Origin: Odoribacteraceae bacterium
Lineage (GTDB): Bacteria > Bacteroidota > Bacteroidia > Bacteroidales > Marinifilaceae
Direction of reading: 5' to 3'
Assembly (NCBI GenBank): GCA_031279175.1
Contig: JAITJA010000034.1
Location: forward strand, 1 to 36,085
Length of the DNA stretch: 36,085 nt
The notes below the pieces were generated by a model. The model was given only the letters and a program-made list of their open reading frames with translations. It did no database searches and was not told the origin of the DNA. Positions within the stretch are counted from its first letter, which is position 1. Each line of letters starts with the position of its first letter. This document shows, piece by piece, positions 1 to 8,772 of this stretch. Position numbers and translations under genes: made by a program.

Positions 1-618
1 GATGATTTTCTTTTCCTCGATATTCCACCCGAGCAGCTTGCAAGCCTCGCGGGCGACGAAAGCGTGCGAGGTGCCGTGAAACCCGTACCGCCGGACGCCA
101 TACTTCCGGTAGAGGGCCAGTGGCAGGCCGTAGATGTAGGCTTTCTCGGGGAGCGTCTGGTGGAAGGAAGTGTCGAAGACAGCCACTTGCGGGGTTCCGG
201 GCAGCAACTTCTCGAGGGTCTCGATACCGGTCAGGTGCGCTGGATTATGCAGTGGGGCGAGTTCCCGGCAGGCGGCGATTTTCATTTTCACGTCGTCATT
301 GACGATCACGCTCCCGGAGAAATACTCCCCGCCGTGCGCCACGCGATGCCCGACGGCGTGGATATCGTTCAGTGAAGAGAGCACGCCGTTTGTCGCGTCG
401 ACGAGCGCCTCGAGGATCAGGTTTACTCCCGAGGCGTGATCGGGCACGGGTTGTTCCACCTCCAGCGCGGCTTTCCCGGCGGGCTTGTGCGTGAACTTCC
501 CGGCGGGCAGGGTGATCTTGTCGACGATTCCCTTGGCCAGGAGGAGTGGCTCGCCTGCCATGTCCAGGAGCTGGTACTTGATAGAGGAACTGCCACAGTT
601 TAAGACTAGAATATTCAT
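1..618 (-). CDS. ackA: Acetate kinase, C-terminal part beyond window edge (N-terminus MNILVLNCGSSSIKYQLLDM on minus strand)
   Basis: Reverse-strand translation from cat at 616-618 reads MNILVLNCGSSSIKYQLLDMAGEPLLLAKG, the typical acetate kinase start; directly upstream of pta; runs off the left edge. Confidence 0.93.
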   Translation of the reverse strand, partial: MNILVLNCGSSSIKYQLLDMAGEPLLLAKGIVDKITLPAGKFTHKPAGKAALEVEQPVPDHASGVNLILEALVDATNGVLSSLNDIHAVGHRVAHGGEYFSGSVIVNDDVKMKIAACRELAPLHNPAHLTGIETLEKLLPGTPQVAVFDTSFHQTLPEKAYIYGLPLALYRKYGVRRYGFHGTSHAFVAREACKLLGWNIEEKKII

Positions 619-624
619 GATATA

Positions 625-1653
625 TTAATAAGAGTTACTTGCCTGGTTCGCGGTGATGGCCACGAGATTCACGATATCGCTCACGGAACATCCCCTCGAG
701 AGGTCATTGATTGGCGCGGCCATTCCCTGTAGCACGGGCCCGACGGCCTCTGCCCCGGCGATACGTTGCACGAGCTTGTAGGCGATATTCCCGACCTCCA
801 GGTTGGGGAACACCAGCACGTTCGCCCTTCCCGCCACGGGGCTTCCCGGCGCCTTGCTCTCGCCGACGGAGGGAACGATCGCGGCGTCGGCCTGCAACTC
901 CCCGTCGATATTCAGCCCGGGCATCATCTCCCTTGCCAGCGCGGTAGCCTTGATCACCTTATCCGCGAGCGGGTGCCTGGCAGATCCTTTCGTCGAGAAG
1001 CTCAACATGGCCACGCGCGGTTCGATGCCGGCGAGCGCGCGGGCGGTACTGGCGGTAGAGACGGCGATCTGCGCCAGCTCCTCCGCCGTCGGGTTAGGCA
1101 TCACGGCGCAATCCGCGCAGACGATCAGCCCGTTCTCGCCGAATTCCGGCTTGCCGGTCAGTAGCAGGAATGCCCCCGACACGACTGATATTCCCGGTCG
1201 CGTCTTGACCACCTGCAAGGCGGGGCGCAAGACGTCTCCCGTGGCATTTCGCGCGCCGGCGACCTCCCCGTCGGCGTCCCCGTTCTTGATCATCAAGACG
1301 GCCAGGTAGAGGGGGTTCAGCACCAGGTCGGCGGCTGCCTCGCGGGTCAAGCCCTTTCCCTCGCGCGCCTTCATCAGGAGGTCGACGTACAGTTCTCTCT
1401 TCTCGTGGCGGGCGGGGTCGACGATGGTTGCCTTCTCGACGTGCGCGAGCCCTTTCCCGGCGGCCAATTGCTTTATCTCTACCGGGTCCCCGACGAGGAT
1501 CACGCGCGCGATCCCCTTGTCGAGGATCTCGTTTGCCGCCTCGAGCGTTCGCGCCTCGGAGCCTTCCGGGAGCACGATTCGTTTGTCGAGCTTCCGGGCA
1601 TTTTCTTTCATTTGATCAAGGATATTCATGGATGAATTATTTAGATGGTACAC
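625..1653 (-). CDS. pta: Phosphate acetyltransferase (true start probably MNILDQMKENARK near 1629)
   Basis: ORF of 342 aa with KRIVLPEGSEARTLEAANEI, DGEVAGARNATGDVLRPALQVVKT and C-terminal GCSVSDIVNLVAITANQA, typical of Pta; paired with ackA. Confidence 0.95.
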   Translation of the reverse strand: MYHLNNSSMNILDQMKENARKLDKRIVLPEGSEARTLEAANEILDKGIARVILVGDPVEIKQLAAGKGLAHVEKATIVDPARHEKRELYVDLLMKAREGKGLTREAAADLVLNPLYLAVLMIKNGDADGEVAGARNATGDVLRPALQVVKTRPGISVVSGAFLLLTGKPEFGENGLIVCADCAVMPNPTAEELAQIAVSTASTARALAGIEPRVAMLSFSTKGSARHPLADKVIKATALAREMMPGLNIDGELQADAAIVPSVGESKAPGSPVAGRANVLVFPNLEVGNIAYKLVQRIAGAEAVGPVLQGMAAPINDLSRGCSVSDIVNLVAITANQASNSY

Positions 1654-1702
1654 TTTCGTTTGTCTCGCGAATTTAGTAATAAATCCGGAACGGCCTCCCG
1701 GC

Positions 1703-2161
1703 TCATAGCAGCTTGAAGCGGAGGCGCAGGACGGGCGCGCGGTAATCGAAAGAAGTGATCCGGAACGTGCCTATCTCGCTCGTGTTCTTGACATGCGCGC
1801 CGAGGCACGCGCACGCGTCATAGTCCCCGACCCGCACGACGCGCAACGTTTCGCTCGCGTTCGCGGGCAGCTTCCCGGTATCGATCCCCCCTGGCAGGTG
1901 TTCCCTGTCGGTAAAAGAGATCTCCACCGGCAGCCCGCGCGCGATGACCTCGTTCACGGCCCGTTCGATCTCCCGCGCGCCCTCTTCCGTCAGTGGTTCC
2001 GGGAGGATATAATCGCATTTCCCCTTCTTCCGCTCGATATGCGCGTTTCGCGACCTGGGGCACCCGTGCAGGCGTATCATCGTCTGGTTCAGGATATGCT
2101 CGGCGGTATGCATCGGGGGATATTCCTGCTTGTTGTGCTCGTTCAAGAGAGGTTCGTCCAT
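1703..2161 (-). CDS. AlaX-like alanyl-tRNA editing protein
   Basis: MHTAEHILNQTM (HxxxH) and CLGAHVKNT (CxxxH) match the zinc-binding AlaRS editing-domain motifs; small stand-alone protein. Start codon uncertain (MHTAEH is internal). Confidence 0.8.
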   Translation of the reverse strand: MDEPLLNEHNKQEYPPMHTAEHILNQTMIRLHGCPRSRNAHIERKKGKCDYILPEPLTEEGAREIERAVNEVIARGLPVEISFTDREHLPGGIDTGKLPANASETLRVVRVGDYDACACLGAHVKNTSEIGTFRITSFDYRAPVLRLRFKLL

Positions 2162-2213
2162 GTTGTTGTTTTGGTGGCGTGGTGACTACTGTCCGCGAAA
2201 CTACGATTTTTTC

Positions 2214-2223
2214 CCTACATTTG
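2214..2223 (+). promoter_or_regulatory. Putative Bacteroidetes -7 box upstream of fabG (TACATTTG)
   Basis: ccctacatttgcc matches the TAnnTTTG Bacteroidetes -7 consensus about 55 nt upstream of the fabG ATG; -33 element not clear. Confidence 0.5.
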
Positions 2224-2275
2224 CCTCTTGATAGGGCCAGCGGCCCGCTAAATTTGAACATTAAAAGAGAAAAGT

Positions 2276-3022
2276 ATGAAACTATTAGAAGGAAAAGTTG
2301 CCATCGTCACCGGTGCTTCCCGGGGCATCGGGAAAGCCGTCGCGAAAGAGCTCGCCCGGCAAGGGGCCGCCATCGCTTTTACCGACCTGAAACGGGACGA
2401 TGTCGCGCGGGAGACTGAAAACGAGATCGCCGCGACCGGCGCGCGGGTGAAGATGTACGCTTCTAACGCCGCCAGCTTCGCCGACACGGCCGCCACGGTC
2501 GAGGAGATCATCAAGGAGTTCGGGCGCGTGGATATCCTCGTCAATAACGCCGGCATCACCCGCGACGGCCTGTTGATGCGCGCGACCGAGGAGCAATGGG
2601 ACATGGTGATTAACGTGAACCTGAAGTCCGTGTTTAACTTCACGAAGGCGGTTTCCGCGACGATGATTCGCCAGCGCGCCGGGTCGATCATCAACATGAG
2701 CTCCGTCGTCGGGGTCAGTGGCAATGCCGGGCAATCCAACTACGCCGCCTCGAAAGCCGGGATCATCGGGTTCACGAAGAGCATCGCCAAGGAGCTGGGA
2801 TCCCGCGACATCCGCGTGAACGCCATCGCCCCCGGGTTCATTATTACCGAGATGACCGGGCAGCTCCCCGAGGAGGTGCGGAAGGAATGGGCCGCGAAAA
2901 TCCCGTTGAAACGCGGTGGCACGCCGGAGGATATCGCCAGCGTGTGTCTCTTCCTGGCATCGGACATGTCCGCCTACGTCACCGGGCAAACCATCCACGT
3001 CTGTGGCGGGATGAACACTTGA
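2276..3022 (+). CDS. fabG: 3-oxoacyl-[acyl-carrier-protein] reductase
   Basis: SDR with TGASRGIG, NNAG, YAASKAG and AYVTGQTIHVCGGM. Confidence 0.93.
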   Translation: MKLLEGKVAIVTGASRGIGKAVAKELARQGAAIAFTDLKRDDVARETENEIAATGARVKMYASNAASFADTAATVEEIIKEFGRVDILVNNAGITRDGLLMRATEEQWDMVINVNLKSVFNFTKAVSATMIRQRAGSIINMSSVVGVSGNAGQSNYAASKAGIIGFTKSIAKELGSRDIRVNAIAPGFIITEMTGQLPEEVRKEWAAKIPLKRGGTPEDIASVCLFLASDMSAYVTGQTIHVCGGMNT

Positions 3023-3045
3023 TATCTCCTTCTCCCGTCGATCGC

Positions 3046-3080
3046 GCCGCGACGTTCTTGTAGAGCGTCGCGGCTCTTTT
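3046..3080 (+). terminator. Rho-independent terminator of fabG
   Basis: GCCGCGACG (3046-3054) / CGTCGCGGC (3066-3074) perfect stem followed by tcTTTTat. Confidence 0.85.
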
Positions 3081-3102
3081 ATAGCGCGTTCACTACCGGT
3101 TA

Positions 3103-3316
3103 GACAGGCGAGAAATCTAGTTAGACAGGCGACTTTTCTAGTTAGACAGGCGAGAAATCTAATTAGACAAGCAGGAAATCTAGTTAGACAAATGACTTGT
3201 CTAATTAGACAAGCGACTTTTCTAGTTAGACAATCGAGAAATCTAGTTAGACAAATGACTTTTCTAGTTAGACAAATGACTTGTCTAACTAGACAAGCGA
3301 GAAATCTAATTAGACA
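3103..3316. repeat. 21-bp tandem array 1: 10 units plus a partial, consensus GACARGCGA-[GAAA/CTTT/CTTG]-TCTARTTA
   Basis: GACA recurs at exactly 3103, 3124, 3145, 3166, 3187, 3208, 3229, 3250, 3271, 3292 and 3313 (21-bp steps); no spacers. Confidence 0.95.
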
Positions 3317-3327
3317 GAAGGGGGGGA

Positions 3328-4740
3328 TCAGGCGTCGCGGGAGAGATCGTGGAACGCCTTCCGGTAAGGGACGCCGTAAAGTTGCTCGTACTCGCGGGCG
3401 AACCGGGCGTACGCGGCGCTGGCCAGCGAATGTTTCCCGGTTTGCACGAGCGCCTTGCATTTCAGTTGCAGGGCCTCCTCGTTCAGCGGGTCGAAGAGCA
3501 GCACGGCGTCCGAGAGCTCGACCACGAGACGTTCCTCCCCGCTACCCACCATCGCGGCGAACCCTACCAGCGCGTCCACCAGCGCGGCGGACACGTCAGC
3601 CTTGAAAGCGTCCAGCCAGGCGTGATTACACCCCGGGAGCAAGGGGCCACGGCTCGCCAGGCGGGCCAGCTCGCGCACCTGCCGCTCGTCAAGCGAGGGC
3701 TCGCGGAGGAGGGCGGTAAACGAGACATAGTCGCACGAGATCCCCTCGCGCAGCTCTAGACGGATGCTCGAGGAATTCGAGACAATCTCGTAATCACCGA
3801 CCGCGTCAAGGATCGTCTTCAGCTTGCCGATGTTGACAGCGCGGTTATTGCTGGCACTTTGCGCGCTCTTGTCGAGCCACAACATCTCGTGCAGGGTCGT
3901 GATCGCGATCCCGCCGGCGTCCCGCCGGGAGTGGAGCAAGAGAATGAGAAACAACTCCTTCAACAAGGGAGTGAAGCGCCGCGACACGTCCTTCCCGGAA
4001 CGATCGATCACGCGGAAACCGCCAAAGAGCGCGACGTCACTTGCCCGCGGCGCGTCGCGATGGCCCGCGCCCCGTCCCGGGTGATACACGATGCCGGGCG
4101 CCTCCCCTTTCCCGCGTTCACGCTCGCGCTTGCGCCTGACGTAGAGGAGGAACACGCAAATGTCTACCAGCAGTATGCCGATCAACCAGTACAACGCGGC
4201 GCTCCCGGAGCGCGAGAAGTCCCTGGAAAAGACAATGTCAGGGTCGGCTTGTAGATTCTCGAGGCGAAGCGGCGAGCCGGCAGCGCCAATCGTGATCTTG
4301 TAATCGGCGCGGGGGTGCAGGCCCAGGCGACTCTCGACGAGCACCGTGTCGCCGACGGTCAACGCGAGCTGGTCGCGTTTCAAGTCAAAATGAAAGGAGA
4401 AACGGACGGGCGACGGACCGGGGACGCGCACGCGCGGGATGCTCTTGGAAAGCCGTTCGCCGGCGACGATCAGGATCTCGGGGTGCTCCCCGCCGGCGTT
4501 CAGGATCACGTCGACGCCCTGCTTGTTCAGGTTCGTCAGCCGGAGGATGTAGGTGAGATACCCGGCCCGTCCCTGCTCGAGAGAGAGGTCGAAAGCGAGA
4601 CGGATGTCGTTGTTGAACCGGAAGAAGTGCCCGTTGTTCAGCGCCAGGACGGGGACGCTCCCCGTTTCCCCGTCATTCGCTGGCGATAACGGGGCGCGGA
4701 CGAGGGAGAGAATCATTGCAAACAGTCTAAGAGGGTACAT
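3328..4740 (-). CDS. Membrane-anchored SARP/BTAD-like transcriptional regulator with periplasmic beta-rich sensor domain
   Basis: ORF 3328-4770; probable start MYPLRLFAMILSLVRA (signal/anchor) at 4740; beta-rich N-terminal region; TM helix ALYWLIGILLVDICVFLLYV followed by RRKRERER; cytoplasmic VALFGGFRVIDRSGKDV...FTPLLKELFLILLLHSR...LWLDKSAQSASNNRAVNIGKLKTIL winged-helix-like region, then a helical BTAD/TPR-like region ending YARFAREYEQLYGVPY. Confidence 0.7.
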   Translation of the reverse strand: MYPLRLFAMILSLVRAPLSPANDGETGSVPVLALNNGHFFRFNNDIRLAFDLSLEQGRAGYLTYILRLTNLNKQGVDVILNAGGEHPEILIVAGERLSKSIPRVRVPGPSPVRFSFHFDLKRDQLALTVGDTVLVESRLGLHPRADYKITIGAAGSPLRLENLQADPDIVFSRDFSRSGSAALYWLIGILLVDICVFLLYVRRKRERERGKGEAPGIVYHPGRGAGHRDAPRASDVALFGGFRVIDRSGKDVSRRFTPLLKELFLILLLHSRRDAGGIAITTLHEMLWLDKSAQSASNNRAVNIGKLKTILDAVGDYEIVSNSSSIRLELREGISCDYVSFTALLREPSLDERQVRELARLASRGPLLPGCNHAWLDAFKADVSAALVDALVGFAAMVGSGEERLVVELSDAVLLFDPLNEEALQLKCKALVQTGKHSLASAAYARFAREYEQLYGVPYRKAFHDLSRDA

Positions 4741-4930
4741 GGCGTTCGAGCGGGTTAAAGAACGCAACAATAGTACGGTAAAAAATCGAGGGGCGCGGGT
4801 TGATATTACTTTTTAACGCGGTCGCGGGTAAAGAAAATCGTCGTTACAGGGTTTGTTCACGCGTTTATTAATGTTTTATTTGGGTTGCCGCTCTACATTC
4901 GCGATGCATAACATCAAAAAACGGAATGTC

Positions 4931-6253
4931 ATGAGAAAGTACCGGTTTATCATTTTAGTGTTACTCGCGTCCGCGTACGCGGGATCGTGCTCGACCGATG
5001 ACGTGATTGTCGAGAATGACGGGACGCCTGACGCCCGGCGCGTTATCCCTGACGTGGCCTTCGCGGAGTACTTGCAATACCGAGGCGTGGGCAACGTTTA
5101 CCAGGAAGAGGGTGCGTTCACGTTGAGCGAACGGGCGGCCGCGGCGGTGACGGGCAAGCTTGACTTGAGGAAAAACGCGAATAGCATCACCGCGTTGGAA
5201 GGCGCTGGCGTCGCGTCCGCCGCCACGAAGATCGCGAGCCTCGAGGGGATCCAGTATTTCACGGGAATCGACACGCTGTTGCTCGTGTCCAACGAGCTGG
5301 CGGCTTTAGACGTTTCGGCGCTCGAGCAGCTGGTCATGTTAGACATTAACGCCAACTTCATCACGTCGCTGGATCTCTCGGGGAATGGCGCGTTGACGTA
5401 CCTTCGCTTCGGGGCAAGCACGCGCGCCCCGGCGCTCCTCGAGGAGATTGACCTGTCGGCGAACACGGCGCTCGAGTACCTGGACCTGAACGGTCATGCC
5501 CTCGCGGCGATTGATCTATCGGCGAACGCGGCTTTGAAGGAGGTGAATCTCTCGGGGAATCCCGGCGCGCCGTTCGCGATCCCCGCGGCGATATATGACC
5601 AGCTCGCGACACGGAACGGGGTGATTTCTGACGCGGAAATACCACCGGCCGACGAGACGCGCGAGATCGCGGACGTGGCCTTCGCGGAATACTTGCAGTA
5701 CTTGCAAGTGGGTAACGTGCAGCAAGTAGAAGGGAAGTACATGCTCGATGTCGCCGCCGCCGCCGCCGCGACGGGAAAGCTTGACTTGAGGAAGAATGCC
5801 GCGCGGATCACCGTCTTGACGAACGCTAACGTGCCCTCCGCGGCAACGAAGATCACGAATCTCGACGGGATCCAGTATTTCACGGGTATCGACACGCTCC
5901 AGCTGACTTCTAACGAGCTGCCATCCATTGACCTGTCGGCGCTCGCGAAACTGGTCTACCTGGACTTGAATAATAACTTTATCTCGTCGCTTGACCTGTC
6001 GGCGAACGCGGCGCTCGAGTACCTGAGTTTCACCGCCAGCACGAAGGCAACGGAGAAGTTAACGACGATTAACCTGTCGGCAAACACGGCGCTCGTCACG
6101 CTCAATCTCTCGTCGCACTCGCTGACGACGATCGACCTGTCGGCGAATACCGCGTTGAAGAGCGTGACGCTGACCGGAAACCCCGGCGCCCCGTTTACCA
6201 TTCCGGCGGCGATCCACGACCAGTTGACCACGAAACAAGGCGTGCAGAAATGA
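4931..6253 (+). CDS. Secreted lipoprotein with leucine-rich repeats, internally duplicated
   Basis: MRKYRFIILVLLASAYAGSC-STDD lipobox; many LDLSANxALxxLxL motifs; two ~200-aa halves each starting (I)xDVAFAEYLQY and ending NPGAPFxIPAAIxDQL. Confidence 0.8.
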   Translation: MRKYRFIILVLLASAYAGSCSTDDVIVENDGTPDARRVIPDVAFAEYLQYRGVGNVYQEEGAFTLSERAAAAVTGKLDLRKNANSITALEGAGVASAATKIASLEGIQYFTGIDTLLLVSNELAALDVSALEQLVMLDINANFITSLDLSGNGALTYLRFGASTRAPALLEEIDLSANTALEYLDLNGHALAAIDLSANAALKEVNLSGNPGAPFAIPAAIYDQLATRNGVISDAEIPPADETREIADVAFAEYLQYLQVGNVQQVEGKYMLDVAAAAAATGKLDLRKNAARITVLTNANVPSAATKITNLDGIQYFTGIDTLQLTSNELPSIDLSALAKLVYLDLNNNFISSLDLSANAALEYLSFTASTKATEKLTTINLSANTALVTLNLSSHSLTTIDLSANTALKSVTLTGNPGAPFTIPAAIHDQLTTKQGVQK

Positions 6254-7620
6254 CCGCGATCGTCGGGATCGTGATCCCATTGCAAATCATCGCGATTGCC
6301 GCGTACTTGCTCTTCAAGCATTATCACCCGCAGGCCGTCCTCCTGTCGTGCGGGTTTGTCATGATGGCGATTGCCATCAGCTTCGGGTTCGAGATACCGG
6401 AACTGAAGGAGAGCACGGGCCTCCCGTTCTTCGATCTCTTCCAGCGACTCAAGGAATCAATGGTCGCGCGGGTCTCGGGAGCGGGTCTCATGATCATGGC
6501 CATCGGCGGGTTTGTCGCTTACATGAAGAAAATCGGCGCGAGCGAGGTCCTGGTATATATCTCGATGCAGCCGCTCTCTTTTTTCCGGAAATATCCTTAC
6601 ATCGCGGCCATACTCGTGATTCCCATCGGGCAATTGTTGTTCATCTGCACCCCGTCGGCGACGGGCCTTGGCTTATTGTTAGTCGCGTCGATCTACCCGG
6701 TGCTCGTGGGGCTGGGAGTGAGTCGTTTGTCGGCCGTGTCGGTGATTTCCGCCTGCACTGTCTTTGACATGGGGCCGGCGTCGGCGAATACAGCCCGCGC
6801 CGCCGAGCTTATCGGGAAGAGCAACGTCGCTTATTTCGTCGAGAACCAACTGGCATTGACAATCCCGCTGACGATCCTGTTGATGGTGCTCTATTTTTTC
6901 GTGAACCGTCATTTCGACAAGCGAGAGGGCGCGCGGGTGGAAACCTTCCGGAAGAGCGAGTTCAAGACCACCGTCCCGCTCGTCTACGCGCTGTTACCGC
7001 TCTTGCCGTTAATCCTCCTGATCATCTTCTCTCGCTTCGTGCAATTGTCCCCTGACAACGCCATCATCCTGGAGACGACGACCGCGACGTTCATTGGCCT
7101 GCTCGTGGCCTTCCTCTTCGAGCTGGTTCGTCGCCGCTCGTTGAAGGAGGTCTTCGCCTCCTTGAAAACTTTCTGGGAAGGCATGGGGAAAGTCTTCGCC
7201 TCGGTCATCACGCTTATCGTCTCCGCGGAGATCTTCTCGGCGGGGTTGATCAGCCTCGGCTTCATTGACGGGTTGGTGGACGCTTCGCGGCACGCTGGTC
7301 TCGGCGCGGTTGGCATTGGCATACTCATGACGGTAATCATCTTCCTGGCGTCGCTCTTGATGGGCAGTGGCAACGCGTCCTTCTTCTCTTTCGGACCGCT
7401 CGTGCCCGACATCGCGAACAGGCTGGGAGCGAATGCCTCCGACATCATCCTCCCGATGCAACTCTCCTCGAGCATGGGACGCGCCGTGTCGCCTATCTCC
7501 GGCGTCGTCGTGGCCATCTCGGAGATCGCGGGAGTATCGCCGTTCCAGCTCGCCAAGCGAAACCTGATCCCGCTATGCGCGACACTGGTATTCATGATCG
7601 CGTATCACTTCTTTTTCTGA
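6250..7620 (+). CDS. dcuC: DcuC-family anaerobic C4-dicarboxylate transporter
   Basis: 456-aa polytopic membrane protein with CTPSATGLGLLLVASIYPVLVGLG, FDMGPASANTARAAEL and QLSSSMGRAVSPISGVVVAIS, typical of DcuC/CitMHS-like transporters; start overlaps the previous stop (ATGA). Confidence 0.82.
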   Translation: MTAIVGIVIPLQIIAIAAYLLFKHYHPQAVLLSCGFVMMAIAISFGFEIPELKESTGLPFFDLFQRLKESMVARVSGAGLMIMAIGGFVAYMKKIGASEVLVYISMQPLSFFRKYPYIAAILVIPIGQLLFICTPSATGLGLLLVASIYPVLVGLGVSRLSAVSVISACTVFDMGPASANTARAAELIGKSNVAYFVENQLALTIPLTILLMVLYFFVNRHFDKREGARVETFRKSEFKTTVPLVYALLPLLPLILLIIFSRFVQLSPDNAIILETTTATFIGLLVAFLFELVRRRSLKEVFASLKTFWEGMGKVFASVITLIVSAEIFSAGLISLGFIDGLVDASRHAGLGAVGIGILMTVIIFLASLLMGSGNASFFSFGPLVPDIANRLGANASDIILPMQLSSSMGRAVSPISGVVVAISEIAGVSPFQLAKRNLIPLCATLVFMIAYHFFF

Positions 7621-7626
7621 CCGGCC

Positions 7627-8772
7627 ATGAAGCTTGTGAAAAACGCTAACATCCTGGCCCCGGAAGCCATCGGGGTACGCGACATGCTTGTCGGTGGCGG
7701 GAAAATCCTGGCCATCGAACCAAAAATCCATCTCTCCGGCACGGATCTCGAGGTGATCGACGCCAACGGGCTGACGCTCGTCCCGGGATTGATCGACCAG
7801 CACGTGCACGTGACAGGGGCGGGAGGACAGCAGGGATTTGCATCGATGACCCCGCCCGTCGAGCTGGGAGCGCTTGTCGCTTGTGGCACGACAACGGTCG
7901 TCGGGCTGCTCGGCACGGATAGCACCACGCGCGACCTTCGCTCCCTGTATGCCAAGGTCCGCGCGCTTGACCAGGAGGGGATCACCGCTTACATGCTGAC
8001 CGGCTCGTTCGTCTACCCGCCCGTCACGATTACCGGCACCCTCCGCGGTGACATGCTATTCATCGATAAAGTCCTCGGGTGCAAGATTGCCATCAGCGAC
8101 GACAGATCCTCGTTCCCCACCGCCGGGGAGCTGGCGCGGTTAGTCGCGGACTTGCATGTTGCCGGCATGTTATCCGGGAAGGGGGGAATACTTCACGTTC
8201 ATCTCGGCGCGTTAGACACCGGCATGAAAGTGCTACTGGAGCTTGTCGAGCGATATCACCTGCCTGCCCGCCGCCTGTCTCCCACGCACGTCGGGCGCGC
8301 GCCGGAACTCTTCGACGAGGCAATCCGTTTCGCCCTCGCCGGCGGGATGATCGACATCTCTACCGGCGGCACGCGTTTCGACGAGCCGTACAAGCAAGTG
8401 CTGCTCGCCCTTCAGCGCGGCGTGCCCATCTCGCGCCTTACGTTCAGTAGCGACGGTAATGCCGGGGTTGTCAAGAGAGACGCCGCCGGGAACGTTCTCG
8501 ACTATCATCGCGCTCCCCTCGGCAAGAACCTCGAGCAGGTGATCAAGCTGATCACGGATGGAGGCCTTTCCCCTTCCGACGCTTTCCGGCTCGTGACGAG
8601 CAACCCCGCCGACAATCTTTCGTTGTCGTGCAAGGGGAGGATCTTCGCGGGGGCAGACGCTGACTTCTGCCTCTTCGATGAACACTTCTCCCCGAGACAT
8701 CTTTTCGCGCGAGGAGAGGCGATCACGCGCGACGGGGTAATCCTGAAGAAAGGAAACTTTGAAAATGCATAA
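7627..8772 (+). CDS. iadA: Isoaspartyl dipeptidase (beta-aspartyl peptidase, amidohydrolase family)
   Basis: GLTLVPGLIDQHVHVTGAGGQQGFASMTPPVEL, GTTTVVGLLGTDSTTR, HVHLGAL, SSDGNAGV and VTSNPA, typical of IadA. Confidence 0.93.
   Translation: MKLVKNANILAPEAIGVRDMLVGGGKILAIEPKIHLSGTDLEVIDANGLTLVPGLIDQHVHVTGAGGQQGFASMTPPVELGALVACGTTTVVGLLGTDSTTRDLRSLYAKVRALDQEGITAYMLTGSFVYPPVTITGTLRGDMLFIDKVLGCKIAISDDRSSFPTAGELARLVADLHVAGMLSGKGGILHVHLGALDTGMKVLLELVERYHLPARRLSPTHVGRAPELFDEAIRFALAGGMIDISTGGTRFDEPYKQVLLALQRGVPISRLTFSSDGNAGVVKRDAAGNVLDYHRAPLGKNLEQVIKLITDGGLSPSDAFRLVTSNPADNLSLSCKGRIFAGADADFCLFDEHFSPRHLFARGEAITRDGVILKKGNFENA

Noticed and set aside
3103-3316. CRISPR array
   Set aside because: Units are contiguous 21-mers with no unique spacers of spacer length and there are no cas genes.
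2285-3460. 391-aa minus-strand ORF with CLTRKVACLTRFLA heptad repeats
   Set aside because: Antisense to fabG; the heptad pattern only reflects the 21-bp (7-codon) DNA repeat staying open; no recognisable domain.
3192-3605. 137-aa plus-strand ORF with LVRQ repeats
   Set aside because: Same explanation; overlaps the regulator gene antisense and lacks coding plausibility.
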